DNA of 34,446 nt from positions 1-34,446 of the forward strand of contig JARNMJ010000049.1 of NCBI GenBank assembly GCA_029432795.1, written 5' to 3'. Numbering within the stretch: position 1 is the first letter of the stretch; each line of letters begins with the position of its first letter. Shown here piece after piece: positions 1 to 8,164 of the stretch. Below the pieces are notes generated by a model. It did no database searches. It had not been told where the DNA came from and saw only the letters and a list, made by a program, of their open reading frames with translations. Position numbers and translations under genes: made by a program. The stretch is from Pontiellaceae bacterium B12219. Lineage in GTDB: Bacteria > Verrucomicrobiota > Kiritimatiellia > Kiritimatiellales > Pontiellaceae.

Positions 1-470
1 AACTCGATCGCGCAGCTTATCGACGGAAGCACTCCGCGCCCATCTTGGAAAAGATAAAATCCATCCTCGAAACCGAGCGGTTCCGGCAACTGCCGCAAAG
101 CAACTTCGGCAAAGCGATCAGCTACACCCTCGAGCGCTGGGACGCGCTCAATCTTTACCTCGAACACAGCGTACTCGAAATCTGCAACAACCTCGTCGAG
201 AATGCCATCCGTCCCACCGCCATCGGCAAAAAGAACTTCCTCTTCTTCGGCAGCCCCGACTCCGGCCAAACCAGTGCCGTCATTTACAGTCTCATTGAAA
301 CCTGCCGCAAACTCGACATCAATCCGGCAGTCTACCTTCGAGAAGTCCTTACGGCTTTGCCGACGATGAATCAATCCGAAGCAACCGATTGGACGCCTGC
401 CCGCTGGAAGTCATCCCGCGAAAACACCTCTTCGTAATCCTGTCAATGCGGACCCCGAACAGCCGCATAC
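1..470 (+). mobile_element. IS66-family insertion sequence, 3' end only
   Basis: The window opens inside an IS66-type element: the C-terminal part of its transposase is followed by a short non-coding tail. The likely right terminus is near 462-470 (agccgcatac), because an interspersed repeat resumes directly at 472. The left end, and any accessory IS66 orf1/orf2 genes, lie outside the window. The terminus is inferred from the junction with the repeat, since the matching left inverted repeat cannot be seen. Confidence 0.7.
3..437 (+). CDS. IS66-family transposase, C-terminal part (5' truncated by window edge)
   Basis: DDE transposase that would mobilise the IS66 element. The frame is open from base 3, before the first possible internal start (TTG at 45), so this is the 3' end of a longer gene. 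The visible part has the conserved IS66 end: LERWDALNLYLE, then NLVENAIRP (with the last catalytic Glu region), KNFLFFGSPDSGQTSAVIYS and a tail ending YLREVLTALPT followed by DWTPARW. This is the usual order for the last ~125 residues of the family, including the IS66 C-terminal domain. The stop at 435-437 comes a few residues after the TPARW motif, so the 3' end looks intact. It has no functional link to the sugar-degradation genes that follow. Confidence 0.88.
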   Translation, partial: LDRAAYRRKHSAPILEKIKSILETERFRQLPQSNFGKAISYTLERWDALNLYLEHSVLEICNNLVENAIRPTAIGKKNFLFFGSPDSGQTSAVIYSLIETCRKLDINPAVYLREVLTALPTMNQSEATDWTPARWKSSRENTSS

Positions 471-471
471 A

Positions 472-542
472 AACCTTTCAGCATGCCAGTTCTGTATCTT
501 CCGGGGTAAAAACTAAAGATCTCATCCGTCGTTGGTATAAGA
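472..542 (+). repeat. Interspersed non-coding repeat, copy A (interrupted)
   Basis: This stretch matches the reverse strand of 26097-26175. The first block, 472-497 (aacctttcagcatgcc...), matches about 22 of 26 bases. The last block, 515-542 (aaagatctcatccgtcgttg...), matches about 25 of 28. The middle is shorter here than in copy B. It lies between the IS66 end and the 3' end of the GH29 gene and encodes nothing recognisable. The outer hairpin arm seen in copy B is missing on the left, where the IS66 end begins. Confidence 0.7.
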
Positions 543-567
543 GACGAAAGCGTTCGGCCACTCTGTT

Positions 568-1902
568 CTACTTAAACGTTACGTTTTCAAGTTTCACGAC
601 TACGGTGTTCGGCCAACGCTTATTGTTGTAGATCCGCTGCGCACGCATCACAGAAATCTCAAGACCATCAGCGGTTTGTTCAAACTCAGAACTGGGGTCT
701 GCGTTTGCTTGGTATTCCAGAAACGTACTGTTCTGGCCCAAGACTGAAATTTCAGTATCGTCTGTAGCCGTCAGTTCTTTGAACAGAATTTTTTTCCGCT
801 CGCCATACTTCCACTTGTTTTGTTCACCGGAAAACTGCGTAAGGAACACATAGACCGATTTGCCATCTCTGGACTGCGTAAAATACATGCCATCCTCACC
901 CACTACCTTGCACGGGCGCACATCGTGAATTGCTTCCTTATTAACGAACATCCACAGTGCCAGCTCCCGGAAGCGGCGATCCTGTTCAAACGGAATGACT
1001 CCATACGGATCAGGCCCGACATTGATCAGCAGGTTGCCGCCTTTTGCACGTGTTTCAATCAGCATATTGATCAGCTCGGTGCCGGATTTATACTCTTCAT
1101 TGGTCGGTTTAAACTGCCACTGGTTACCTAGGGTAAAGCAGGATTCCCATGGTCCCGGCATCGGCTCTTTCGGAAGGCGTTGTTCCGGAGTTTCCATTTC
1201 GCCGCGGGTGACAATGCAGTTCGGCTGTTTTTTGTGAACATACTGCGCCAGTTTTTCCATGCCACGTCCATCAAAGAAAATGACATCGATTTCTCCATAG
1301 TTCGTAAGCAGCTCATCCAGCTGTTTTTTGTTGTAATCGCCAAGCGCATCGAAGCCGTCATCCATATGCCCGACCGCCCGGCGGATATCCCTTCCGTTGC
1401 GGTGCTGAAAGATAAAATCCTCCGGCGAAAAATAGAATCCGACCTTCAACCCATGACGGTGGCAGGCATCGACATAATCCTTCACGATGTCTTTTCCATA
1501 TGGTGTGTTCATAATATTGAAGTCGGTGGTTTCAGTATCCCACATACAGAACCCGTTATGGTGCTTCGTCGTAAATACCATATATTTCACACCGGCGAGC
1601 TTCGCAATCTCCATCCAGCGATCCGGATTATAATCCACCGGATTAAAGGTCTTCGGCAGCTCATTGATATATTCATCCAGATACTGATCCGAAGCACCCA
1701 CCATCGAATGACTGATCACCGAACCCAACTGTGAATCCATGGACCAGTGAACAAACATGCCCAGTCCCCAGTCCATAAACTCTTCTTCACGCTGTTCATC
1801 ATTCAGCAGTGGGCCGCGGCTACGCAATTCAATCGCCGCGGCATTCAGTGCCGTGCTGAGCAGAACGGCGGATGTTAATAAACTCATTATGCTTTTTTTC
1901 AT
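568..1902 (-). CDS. GH29-type alpha-L-fucosidase, exported
   Basis: Predicted retaining exo-alpha-L-fucosidase, removing terminal fucose from oligosaccharides in the periplasm or outside the cell. An upstream in-frame ATG at 1917 was rejected. The ATG at 1902 has AAGGAG seven bases before it and starts a clean signal peptide (MKKSIMSLLTSAVLLSTALNAAA). The 444-aa product shows GH29 barrel signatures: WGLGMFVHWS near residue 50, FTTKHHNGFCMWDT near 112-124, GLKVGFYFSPEDF near 155-165, and DVIFFDG with the presumed nucleophile Asp at about 211. The usual family version is WFDG, so Trp is replaced by Phe. A small beta-sandwich follows the barrel. It is the last gene of a three-gene operon, 32 nt after the beta-helix gene. 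Some GH29-like enzymes act on other sugars, so fucose is probable rather than proven. Confidence 0.85.
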   Translation of the reverse strand: MKKSIMSLLTSAVLLSTALNAAAIELRSRGPLLNDEQREEEFMDWGLGMFVHWSMDSQLGSVISHSMVGASDQYLDEYINELPKTFNPVDYNPDRWMEIAKLAGVKYMVFTTKHHNGFCMWDTETTDFNIMNTPYGKDIVKDYVDACHRHGLKVGFYFSPEDFIFQHRNGRDIRRAVGHMDDGFDALGDYNKKQLDELLTNYGEIDVIFFDGRGMEKLAQYVHKKQPNCIVTRGEMETPEQRLPKEPMPGPWESCFTLGNQWQFKPTNEEYKSGTELINMLIETRAKGGNLLINVGPDPYGVIPFEQDRRFRELALWMFVNKEAIHDVRPCKVVGEDGMYFTQSRDGKSVYVFLTQFSGEQNKWKYGERKKILFKELTATDDTEISVLGQNSTFLEYQANADPSSEFEQTADGLEISVMRAQRIYNNKRWPNTVVVKLENVTFK

Positions 1903-1934
1903 TATGCTCTCCTTCATTTCCGATTTACCAAAAA

Positions 1935-4316
1935 CTACAAATCAACCATTAACTGAATCACCTGCTGATTCCGAACCACGCTGAATTCAACGCAGCCCTT
2001 GGCCTTTAAAATCGCCTTTTTAAAATCGGCAATATCTTTTACCTGACGCCCGTTAACTTTCTGAACCAAATCCCCGTTCTGGAACCCGGCTTTACCCGCA
2101 GGAGATCTCGGCCGGAGACCCAGAAAGGCAACACCGCCCTCCTCTTTACTCACGCCAAAGGCTGAAAATTCCTCGCCGGTAAGCTCAGTCAGGGTCGCGC
2201 CCAAAAATGAAGTTGAGTTGGCCGATGAAGCACCTTTACTCTGCCCGCCCATCACAACAGGAAGAACCGGTGTGCGGGCAATGGCCTTGAGCGACGGTTT
2301 TTTCACACCGAACTGATCCATCGGGAAGTTTTTGAACCCGATTTTGAAAGCCGGCGACCCATCTTTAACGCGGAAATCCCCCGCTGCCGGTGCCACAAAC
2401 ATCGGATCTCCGAATATAGCATTTTCATCCCAGCCCATTCTTCTGGAAACCTTCATCACCGTCGCTTCATCAGCTGCGAAAAGGTTTTCATCTACACGCG
2501 TACTGTCCGTATAGGGCTTGCTCATGCGGGCCGGTTTATGCGGGGTCATAAAAATATTGCCGTAAACCTGATCCTTGCTGCCGTCATACCAGACGTGCGG
2601 ATGCAGTCCGTTATTGACCGTGATATTATTCCACGCATGACGGCGGAATCCCTCACGAAATTTCAAGCCGTTGTTCAGCATCAGGTTGTTGTATATATCG
2701 TAGTTGCTTGAACCATCATCCAAATCGATATCCCAACCATGGTCACAACGCCAGCGGCTGTCGCGGATAATGGTTGTTTTCATCGCATCCAGAAACGGCA
2801 GGTCCGGATCCTTATCAATCGCGGCCTGAGAGGATGCAGCATCCTTCCGCCAGAAACGGTCACGGCCCCATGAATTGAACGAACCATGATCGTGCGTTTC
2901 CAGCACCGTATCAAACACGTCGCATCGTTCAATCAGGTGACCACCCCAGGTGCCTTCACTAACGTTGATCCCCGCGCGGGCCGTGTCATAGATGGAACAG
3001 TCGCGGACTGTAATGCCCTGCGCCATGGAAATCTGTACGCCGGCCGGCTGCCGTTCCACCCGCCCGATACCATGAATGAGACAATCTTCCACTGCCGAAT
3101 CTGCGGGATAGTTGTTTGTCTTCGGCCCAGGCGTACGATCTATCTTCGCCAAATCATTCCGTTCGTTGTATTCAAACAGTGGATCACGCACCGCATCCGG
3201 GTCGCCCACAAAACAGACACCGCTCGCTCCTGTGTCATGGATATGGCACCCCTTCACCAGAATATCGCGGTTATAATTATTTACAAAGATGGCATTGCCG
3301 CCCACCTGATCAAATGTGCAATCCAGAATCCGGATATGCTTTGCACCGGTCAGCATGAATGCGCCGCCGCGATAGATAGCCCAGTCCGAACGAAGCAGCT
3401 GCTCCTTACAGTCCATGAACGTTCGCGCCGCATGGCGAACCGTGAAGCCCTGCAGCACAACCAACTGAACCGGACTTTTTTCCGAACCCTGGAACTCAAC
3501 CAGATGGCGCAGCCGAACTACCTCAATTTTAGCGCTAGAAAGATCCACACCGGCTTCCGGCATATAATAAAGAGTGGAGGTTTTTGCATTGTGGTACCAC
3601 TCGCCCGGGGCATCCAGTTCCTCAAAGATATTCTCCACCATACGGTAGTCGTTATGCATGCCCATTTTACGATTGTTCTGCCAACCGCCTTCATAGGTCA
3701 CGTCACCCTTACCGTCCTTGCCAGTGATCCGATAGTGATACCCACCCCAGCGTTTAATATGCATGGCGTGGATGTAACCCCCTGTTGGATCGGCCCAGTT
3801 TGCCGCACGTTCTTTGGATAAAGCATCAGCGGCGTATCCCTGATACGGCTCTGCCTTCTTGGCCGGATCATAGTTTGGATACCGGGCCATCCGCTGGTTT
3901 TTGCCATCAACAAACAGCTGATCAATATCCAGCCCTGCCGGCGTTTTCGCCTGGAAGATTCCGTCCTTGAAGGGGTTCCAGTCGAGATCCAGCTTCGCGC
4001 CGCCACTCAGCACTGCACCGCCTTCATTCACCGCTTTATAAATCACCGGATTCTTTTTTGAGCCGGAGTCCTCCGGCGTAAACACCACCGTTTCCGGAAG
4101 ATAATAAACGCCATCTTCAAAATGTACCGTAACAGGCGTCTTCCCGGCATGCGGGCGCACCTTCTCAACCGCACGTCCCAGCGTTGCAATCGGTTTCTCC
4201 TTCGTACCTGGATCTGAGTCACTACCCTGGGGGCTCACATAAAAATCCGCCGCATGGACCATTCCAACGGACAGCGTCAGCAGGCAAATCATCAGGTTAG
4301 CATGGTTTATTTTCAT
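1935..4316 (-). CDS. Right-handed beta-helix carbohydrate-active protein (GH141-like) with C-terminal PDZ domain
   Basis: Predicted secreted polysaccharide-processing enzyme. The signal peptide ends ...VGMVHAA. The first mature block (FYVSPQGSDSDPGTKEKPIATL, PVTVHFEDGVYYLPETVVF, PVIYKAVNEGGAVLSGG) is the usual N-terminus of DUF1565/GH141-like proteins. A long region (about residues 240-640) of short repeats with D/N-rich turns (VKGCHIHDTGASGVCFVGD, VRDCSIYDTARAGINVSEG) forms a parallel beta-helix. The last ~80 residues (FLGLRPRSPAGKAGFQNGDLVQKVNGRQV) are a PDZ domain, unusual on such an enzyme. Of two adjacent ATGs, the one at 4316 is preferred because it lies four bases after GGAG; the one at 4319 is only one base away. 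The paralogue at 8165-10378 lacks the PDZ domain. GH141 (fucosidase/xylanase) membership is inferred from sequence style and neighbours. Confidence 0.7.
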   Translation of the reverse strand: MKINHANLMICLLTLSVGMVHAADFYVSPQGSDSDPGTKEKPIATLGRAVEKVRPHAGKTPVTVHFEDGVYYLPETVVFTPEDSGSKKNPVIYKAVNEGGAVLSGGAKLDLDWNPFKDGIFQAKTPAGLDIDQLFVDGKNQRMARYPNYDPAKKAEPYQGYAADALSKERAANWADPTGGYIHAMHIKRWGGYHYRITGKDGKGDVTYEGGWQNNRKMGMHNDYRMVENIFEELDAPGEWYHNAKTSTLYYMPEAGVDLSSAKIEVVRLRHLVEFQGSEKSPVQLVVLQGFTVRHAARTFMDCKEQLLRSDWAIYRGGAFMLTGAKHIRILDCTFDQVGGNAIFVNNYNRDILVKGCHIHDTGASGVCFVGDPDAVRDPLFEYNERNDLAKIDRTPGPKTNNYPADSAVEDCLIHGIGRVERQPAGVQISMAQGITVRDCSIYDTARAGINVSEGTWGGHLIERCDVFDTVLETHDHGSFNSWGRDRFWRKDAASSQAAIDKDPDLPFLDAMKTTIIRDSRWRCDHGWDIDLDDGSSNYDIYNNLMLNNGLKFREGFRRHAWNNITVNNGLHPHVWYDGSKDQVYGNIFMTPHKPARMSKPYTDSTRVDENLFAADEATVMKVSRRMGWDENAIFGDPMFVAPAAGDFRVKDGSPAFKIGFKNFPMDQFGVKKPSLKAIARTPVLPVVMGGQSKGASSANSTSFLGATLTELTGEEFSAFGVSKEEGGVAFLGLRPRSPAGKAGFQNGDLVQKVNGRQVKDIADFKKAILKAKGCVEFSVVRNQQVIQLMVDL

Positions 4317-4333
4317 CATTCTCCTTCTTAAAG

Positions 4334-6220
4334 TTATTCCGATTTTACGGCCTCATGGTCCTGCAAATGATCTGCATCATCACTGTTTGTTATCCCGCCT
4401 CCAGGCTTCCAATCCTTGGAACGATACGCATGCACATGAGGAACATATTCCCCGCCCACCCATCGGAAATTGCGAAAGATCACCTCTGAATCCTTCCACT
4501 TTTTATTGCTGGGAGAGAGCTCAAGCACTCCGATTTCATTGATGGACGTACCGAGCTGCTCCTTACTCTTTTTTTCGACAAACTGATCGCCTGTCAGCGT
4601 GACGGTCTGCCATCCGCTGTCGGCATCCAGATTCACCTTGCACTCATAGGTCTCAAAGTCTGCAACCCAGTAGTTTTTATACAGACGCACCGTAAAATCT
4701 TCATCCACATCCGTTTTGATATCAAACTGCAACGACGCGCCTTTCGGGGCACGAAATTCGGGATCACTCGGCGCATAGGTAAACGGACTTACGCGCTCGG
4801 CCGTAAATCCGGGTTTCCCGCCCGGCCCCTTTACCGCTTTCAGCCGTTTATCAATTTTTCCAGGGATTGGATCCGTGCCGGTTGAGTTGCGTGTCCAGTT
4901 GCCTACGCCTTCCATGCCGTCATAGAAAACCCGCGAAGGATTTTTAATCGTCGCCACCGCATCGATGGTTGACGGAATCACCGCCTTCAACGGGCTCGAA
5001 ATAACAACCCCCGATTGGTAAAAAATATTGGCGAAGGCAAAAAGATATTCATTCGCATTCATAACAGGAACAGGTGCCGAATAAATATCGCCGGCTTGCT
5101 GAACGGCTGCATTGCGCCAGTGCCGGTTCACGGCATAGGGATTTTCCAGTCCGTAAAAAACCTCAACCTTTTCAACTTCATTTGGCTGATCCGGCTTCAG
5201 GAAAAAAAACGGTGCCCCGTCCTTACCGCGCTTGATCGCAGTGGCCGGATTTTCAGGCCAATTCCCTTCACCTTTTAAATAAAAATCAAACCAGGCCGGC
5301 AGGTCATGAATAAAGTCCACCCCGATGTGATGACGTAAACGCGGCGTCAGCGCCCATGCCCGCGGCACCCCTTCCGGAATCAGGTCCAGCGACTGTTCCG
5401 CACGATCCATGTAGCCATGCCGATCGTTGGAGGAGCTCATGAACAGCATGGGAAATTTAACATACGGAGCCGATGCCTCCGGAGCCAGCGACGCACGCCA
5501 GCGCAGATCATTTTCACTGGGCGTATGCCTGGGCATACCGACCGAATACCGCGTCTCATCATAGGTATAGGTATTCCAACCCGCCCCGTAGATGGCACAG
5601 CCCGCTTTAATGCGCGGATCAAATGCAATATTCCACATAATCGAGCCACCCATAGAGATGCCGTACGCACCGATCTTGTTTTTGTTCACCTCCGGCTGAC
5701 TTTCGAGATAAGTCACTGCCCGCATCGAGGCCTGCGTCCAAAGATAATAAGAATCGTATCGCGGTGTGGGTACGGTTACTTCTCCGCCGGTCCGGTGTTT
5801 ATGATCCCCGTTCTTGACCCCGTTCCAAAGCGTATAACGCTCCCGGTTCGGCCATTCACCACCCCAGTTAAATGTCACAACAGCATATCCCCGCCCGGCC
5901 AGAACTTTGAGCCAGTCTTTATTCGCGGTCTGCCCTCCGCCGTGAATATGAACGAGCCCCGGCAGGTTTTTTCCTCCGCTCGGCACCGCATAGATTCCAT
6001 AGATACGGACATATTTTCCGTCAAACCGCTCCCCGTTAAAATAGACCTCTTTATAGGTGACGCCGTCCTCCTCCCACATCTTAAGTATTTCTTCATCCAA
6101 CGGTTCGGCGCGCGGATCATACCCCTCCCAGATTTCCTCCGGACCCATAACATCATCTGCACTTGATAGACTCGAAATCCCAACTAAACCTGCAAGAATT
6201 ACCACATACCATCTATTCAT
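4334..6220 (-). CDS. Secreted alpha/beta-hydrolase esterase (acetyl-xylan-esterase-like) with C-terminal beta domain
   Basis: Predicted carbohydrate esterase that would remove acyl groups from a polysaccharide. The hydrolase fold is clear: the oxyanion strand LVHIHGGG, nucleophile Ser in YGISMGG (Ser about 189), acid Asp in SSNDRHG (about 266) and His in RLRHHIG (about 297). About 200 further residues form a beta-rich domain (FYDGMEGVGNWT ... SLQFDIKTDVDEDFTVRLY) resembling carbohydrate-binding jelly rolls. Three starts are possible. The ATG at 6220 gives MNRWYVVILAGLVGISSLSSA as signal peptide and has AAGG about seven bases upstream, so it is chosen over 6265 and 6226. It is the first gene of the GH29 operon and sits about 70 nt downstream of the predicted transcription start. 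The natural ester substrate cannot be told from sequence. Confidence 0.78.
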   Translation of the reverse strand: MNRWYVVILAGLVGISSLSSADDVMGPEEIWEGYDPRAEPLDEEILKMWEEDGVTYKEVYFNGERFDGKYVRIYGIYAVPSGGKNLPGLVHIHGGGQTANKDWLKVLAGRGYAVVTFNWGGEWPNRERYTLWNGVKNGDHKHRTGGEVTVPTPRYDSYYLWTQASMRAVTYLESQPEVNKNKIGAYGISMGGSIMWNIAFDPRIKAGCAIYGAGWNTYTYDETRYSVGMPRHTPSENDLRWRASLAPEASAPYVKFPMLFMSSSNDRHGYMDRAEQSLDLIPEGVPRAWALTPRLRHHIGVDFIHDLPAWFDFYLKGEGNWPENPATAIKRGKDGAPFFFLKPDQPNEVEKVEVFYGLENPYAVNRHWRNAAVQQAGDIYSAPVPVMNANEYLFAFANIFYQSGVVISSPLKAVIPSTIDAVATIKNPSRVFYDGMEGVGNWTRNSTGTDPIPGKIDKRLKAVKGPGGKPGFTAERVSPFTYAPSDPEFRAPKGASLQFDIKTDVDEDFTVRLYKNYWVADFETYECKVNLDADSGWQTVTLTGDQFVEKKSKEQLGTSINEIGVLELSPSNKKWKDSEVIFRNFRWVGGEYVPHVHAYRSKDWKPGGGITNSDDADHLQDHEAVKSE

Positions 6221-6297
6221 TTTCATACCTTTTTCCACCTTACTATTGCGCAGACTCGAGCACATCAGCGCATCAGAATCCTATCTACAAAACATAC

Positions 6298-6342
6298 ATA
6301 ATACAGCCTCACCCCAAAGGATCTATCCTCAGTCTTGGGGAT
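6298..6342 (-). promoter_or_regulatory. Promoter and 18-bp operator of the esterase / beta-helix / GH29 operon
   Basis: The plus strand carries ATCCTCAGTCTTGGGGAT at 6325-6342, an imperfect inverted repeat (half-sites ATCCTC and GGGGAT). Read on the minus strand, exactly 21 nt separate it from TATTAT (6298-6303), a good -10 hexamer, and no good -35 is present, as expected for an activator-dependent promoter. The same arrangement occurs at 23313-23358 before the other catabolic operon. An overlapping CCCCAA/TTGGGG inverted repeat (6312-6317 and 6334-6339) could also form. Confidence 0.5.
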
Positions 6343-6623
6343 TTTCGGTATTTTTCATAAAAAATCGGCATATGAATGAGGTCCTGGTTTAAGACTGTTG
6401 ATAAAGTCATATGGAGGGGCCCTGGCCTCAGCGACTTAAATGTGCAAAGCAGCTCCATCAAAGCCTTTCCCCGGTTTGGGCATGAAGGCCTATGCCCTTC
6501 CACATTCAATCTTTGAGTGCATTGAAGTCACCTCGCGCTTTATCTTCGAGCGAGAGGAAACATGGCTGATTGAAAGTGGAGTGAATATACATGCACGAAT
6601 ATACTATGGACCGCGCAAACGTC
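6343..6623. other. Intergenic region with no recognised gene
   Basis: No convincing gene is seen on either strand; the short open frames lack ribosome-binding sites and recognisable protein. The region holds a 20-nt hairpin, gggcataggccttcatgccc on the minus strand (6478-6497), which may help end the nine-gene transcript but has no T-run. It also holds a segment near 6390-6420 (aagactgttgataaagtc) that resembles the tips of some insertion sequences. It could be a decayed IS end, but no matching partner end was found. Confidence 0.3.
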
Positions 6624-8150
6624 CTATTTAACAGATTTGTACCATGCATTGTATTTCGCAAGTAACGTCTTGAATCGCTCCGGCTCCTGTTTAGCCAGAT
6701 CCGTGATTTCGGTTTCTTCTTTATTCAGATTATATAGACTCCAGTTTTCCCCGTCCTCTGTCACCAGTTTCCAGCCGCCATCGATGATGAACGACTGCCC
6801 GCCCCGGTTCATATAGATCGTGTCCTGATGCTTGATCGGCTGGTCGTAGAGTACGTCAGCAAAGCTGTCCCCGAGGATTTTTCGGCCGGATACCCCGTTG
6901 AAGGTTTCCGGATATTTCGCGCCGGAAAGTTCCAGAAAGGTCGGCATCACGTTGTAGAGGTGTGCAAATTTATCCGTAAACCGGCCCGGATTTCTGATGC
7001 CATTCGGCCAGTGAAGAATCATGGGTGTTCGTGCGCCGCCATTGTAGGCGCTGAGTTTATCCATGCGGTGCGGGGTGTTGGCGACATTGCTCCAGTTCCG
7101 GCCGACCATTAAGAATGTGTCGACCTCGCCTGCGTTTTCAGGAACTTTTCGTGAGGTCGCTTTTTCAGCCCCGTTATCCGAACAGAAAAGAATCAGCGTG
7201 TTTTCATAGACGCCCATCGCCTTGAGTTTCTGAATAATGTCTCCGATTCGTTGATCGACGCAGTCAATCATCGCGGCATGAATCTCCATAAGTTTTGCCT
7301 GTTCTGCTTGCTCCTTCGCACTCATCGTAGACCAATCCTCAGACGTTGGCGACGAGAGCGGGCATTTTTTCGGGTCAACCAGCCCCATCGCGACTTGTCT
7401 TTTATATCGTGCCTGCCGGATCGCCTGATATCCGGCATCATAGACCCCTTTGTACTTGGCAATATCTTCCGGCCAGGCCTGCAGCGGATAGTGCGGCGCC
7501 GTATAGGCCAAGTAGAGGAAGAAGGGGTGCCCGGTTTTTTCCTTTTCCCATTCATTTAAATAGTCGAGTCCCTTGTCCGTAAAGGCATCGGTCGAATAAA
7601 ACCCCTTGGGAAAGTACTGCTGATACGTTGGATCCTGCGTATCAAAGGTCAGCCCTTCATCGCACCAATAGCGTGTTTTGCCTTCTTTGTTGAGGGGGGC
7701 AGGTTCGCCTTCCCGCTGCAGGCCGGGGTTGAAGTGGTTGCACATTCCATCCCGAAGCCCGAAAGAATGGTCGAAGCCCTTGTCGACCAGATTGACCGTG
7801 GAGTGGTTTTTCCCGGAGCAATAGGTGTGATAGCCCGCGCTCTTCAGGACATTCCCCAGCGTCGGGTTGTTGTAGGTTCGTTGAGAGGCCCCGATATTGG
7901 AACGCCCCATCAACAGGCTGACCCGGCTCGCGCCGCATTTTGCATTATTATAAAAATGCCGAAAACGAACCCCGTTCTCCGCCAAGGAATCGATGTTGGG
8001 CGTTTTGATCTCCCCGCCGTAGCAGCCGAGATCCGAATAGCCCATATCATCCACCATAATGAACACGATGTTGGGTTTCTTGGGTTCCGCCGAAACCATC
8101 GACACCGCCGCGGCAAGGAAAAGAACAGATAGAGTCTTCATTTTTCTCAT
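6624..8150 (-). CDS. S1-family sulfatase (arylsulfatase type), exported
   Basis: Predicted formylglycine-dependent sulfatase that would remove sulfate esters from a sugar chain. A signal peptide (MRKMKTLSVLFLAAAVSMVSA) is followed by PNIVFIMVDDMGYSDLGCYGG with the metal-binding Asp pair at 34-35. The activation motif is CGASR: Cys72, the residue converted to formylglycine, and Arg76. Ala replaces the more common Pro, which the family tolerates. LFCSDNGAEK later supplies further metal ligands. Length 508 aa is normal for S1. The start has GGAG eight bases upstream. It is the last gene of the nine-gene operon, only 14 nt after the beta-helix gene. Activity requires a sulfatase-maturating enzyme, which is not encoded here. 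Sulfate position and sugar cannot be predicted without subfamily assignment. Confidence 0.9.
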   Translation of the reverse strand: MRKMKTLSVLFLAAAVSMVSAEPKKPNIVFIMVDDMGYSDLGCYGGEIKTPNIDSLAENGVRFRHFYNNAKCGASRVSLLMGRSNIGASQRTYNNPTLGNVLKSAGYHTYCSGKNHSTVNLVDKGFDHSFGLRDGMCNHFNPGLQREGEPAPLNKEGKTRYWCDEGLTFDTQDPTYQQYFPKGFYSTDAFTDKGLDYLNEWEKEKTGHPFFLYLAYTAPHYPLQAWPEDIAKYKGVYDAGYQAIRQARYKRQVAMGLVDPKKCPLSSPTSEDWSTMSAKEQAEQAKLMEIHAAMIDCVDQRIGDIIQKLKAMGVYENTLILFCSDNGAEKATSRKVPENAGEVDTFLMVGRNWSNVANTPHRMDKLSAYNGGARTPMILHWPNGIRNPGRFTDKFAHLYNVMPTFLELSGAKYPETFNGVSGRKILGDSFADVLYDQPIKHQDTIYMNRGGQSFIIDGGWKLVTEDGENWSLYNLNKEETEITDLAKQEPERFKTLLAKYNAWYKSVK

Positions 8151-8164
8151 TATACATTCTCCAA

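Noticed and set aside
389-631. Short plus-strand open frame whose product resembles that of 26071-26262 (minus)
   Set aside because: The likeness is explained by the non-coding interspersed repeat shared by both places; the frame overlaps the IS66 stop and the GH29 gene and has no start signals.
6309-6631. Two short open frames on opposite strands in the inter-operon gap
   Set aside because: No ribosome-binding site, no family resemblance, and one overlaps the predicted operator and promoter.
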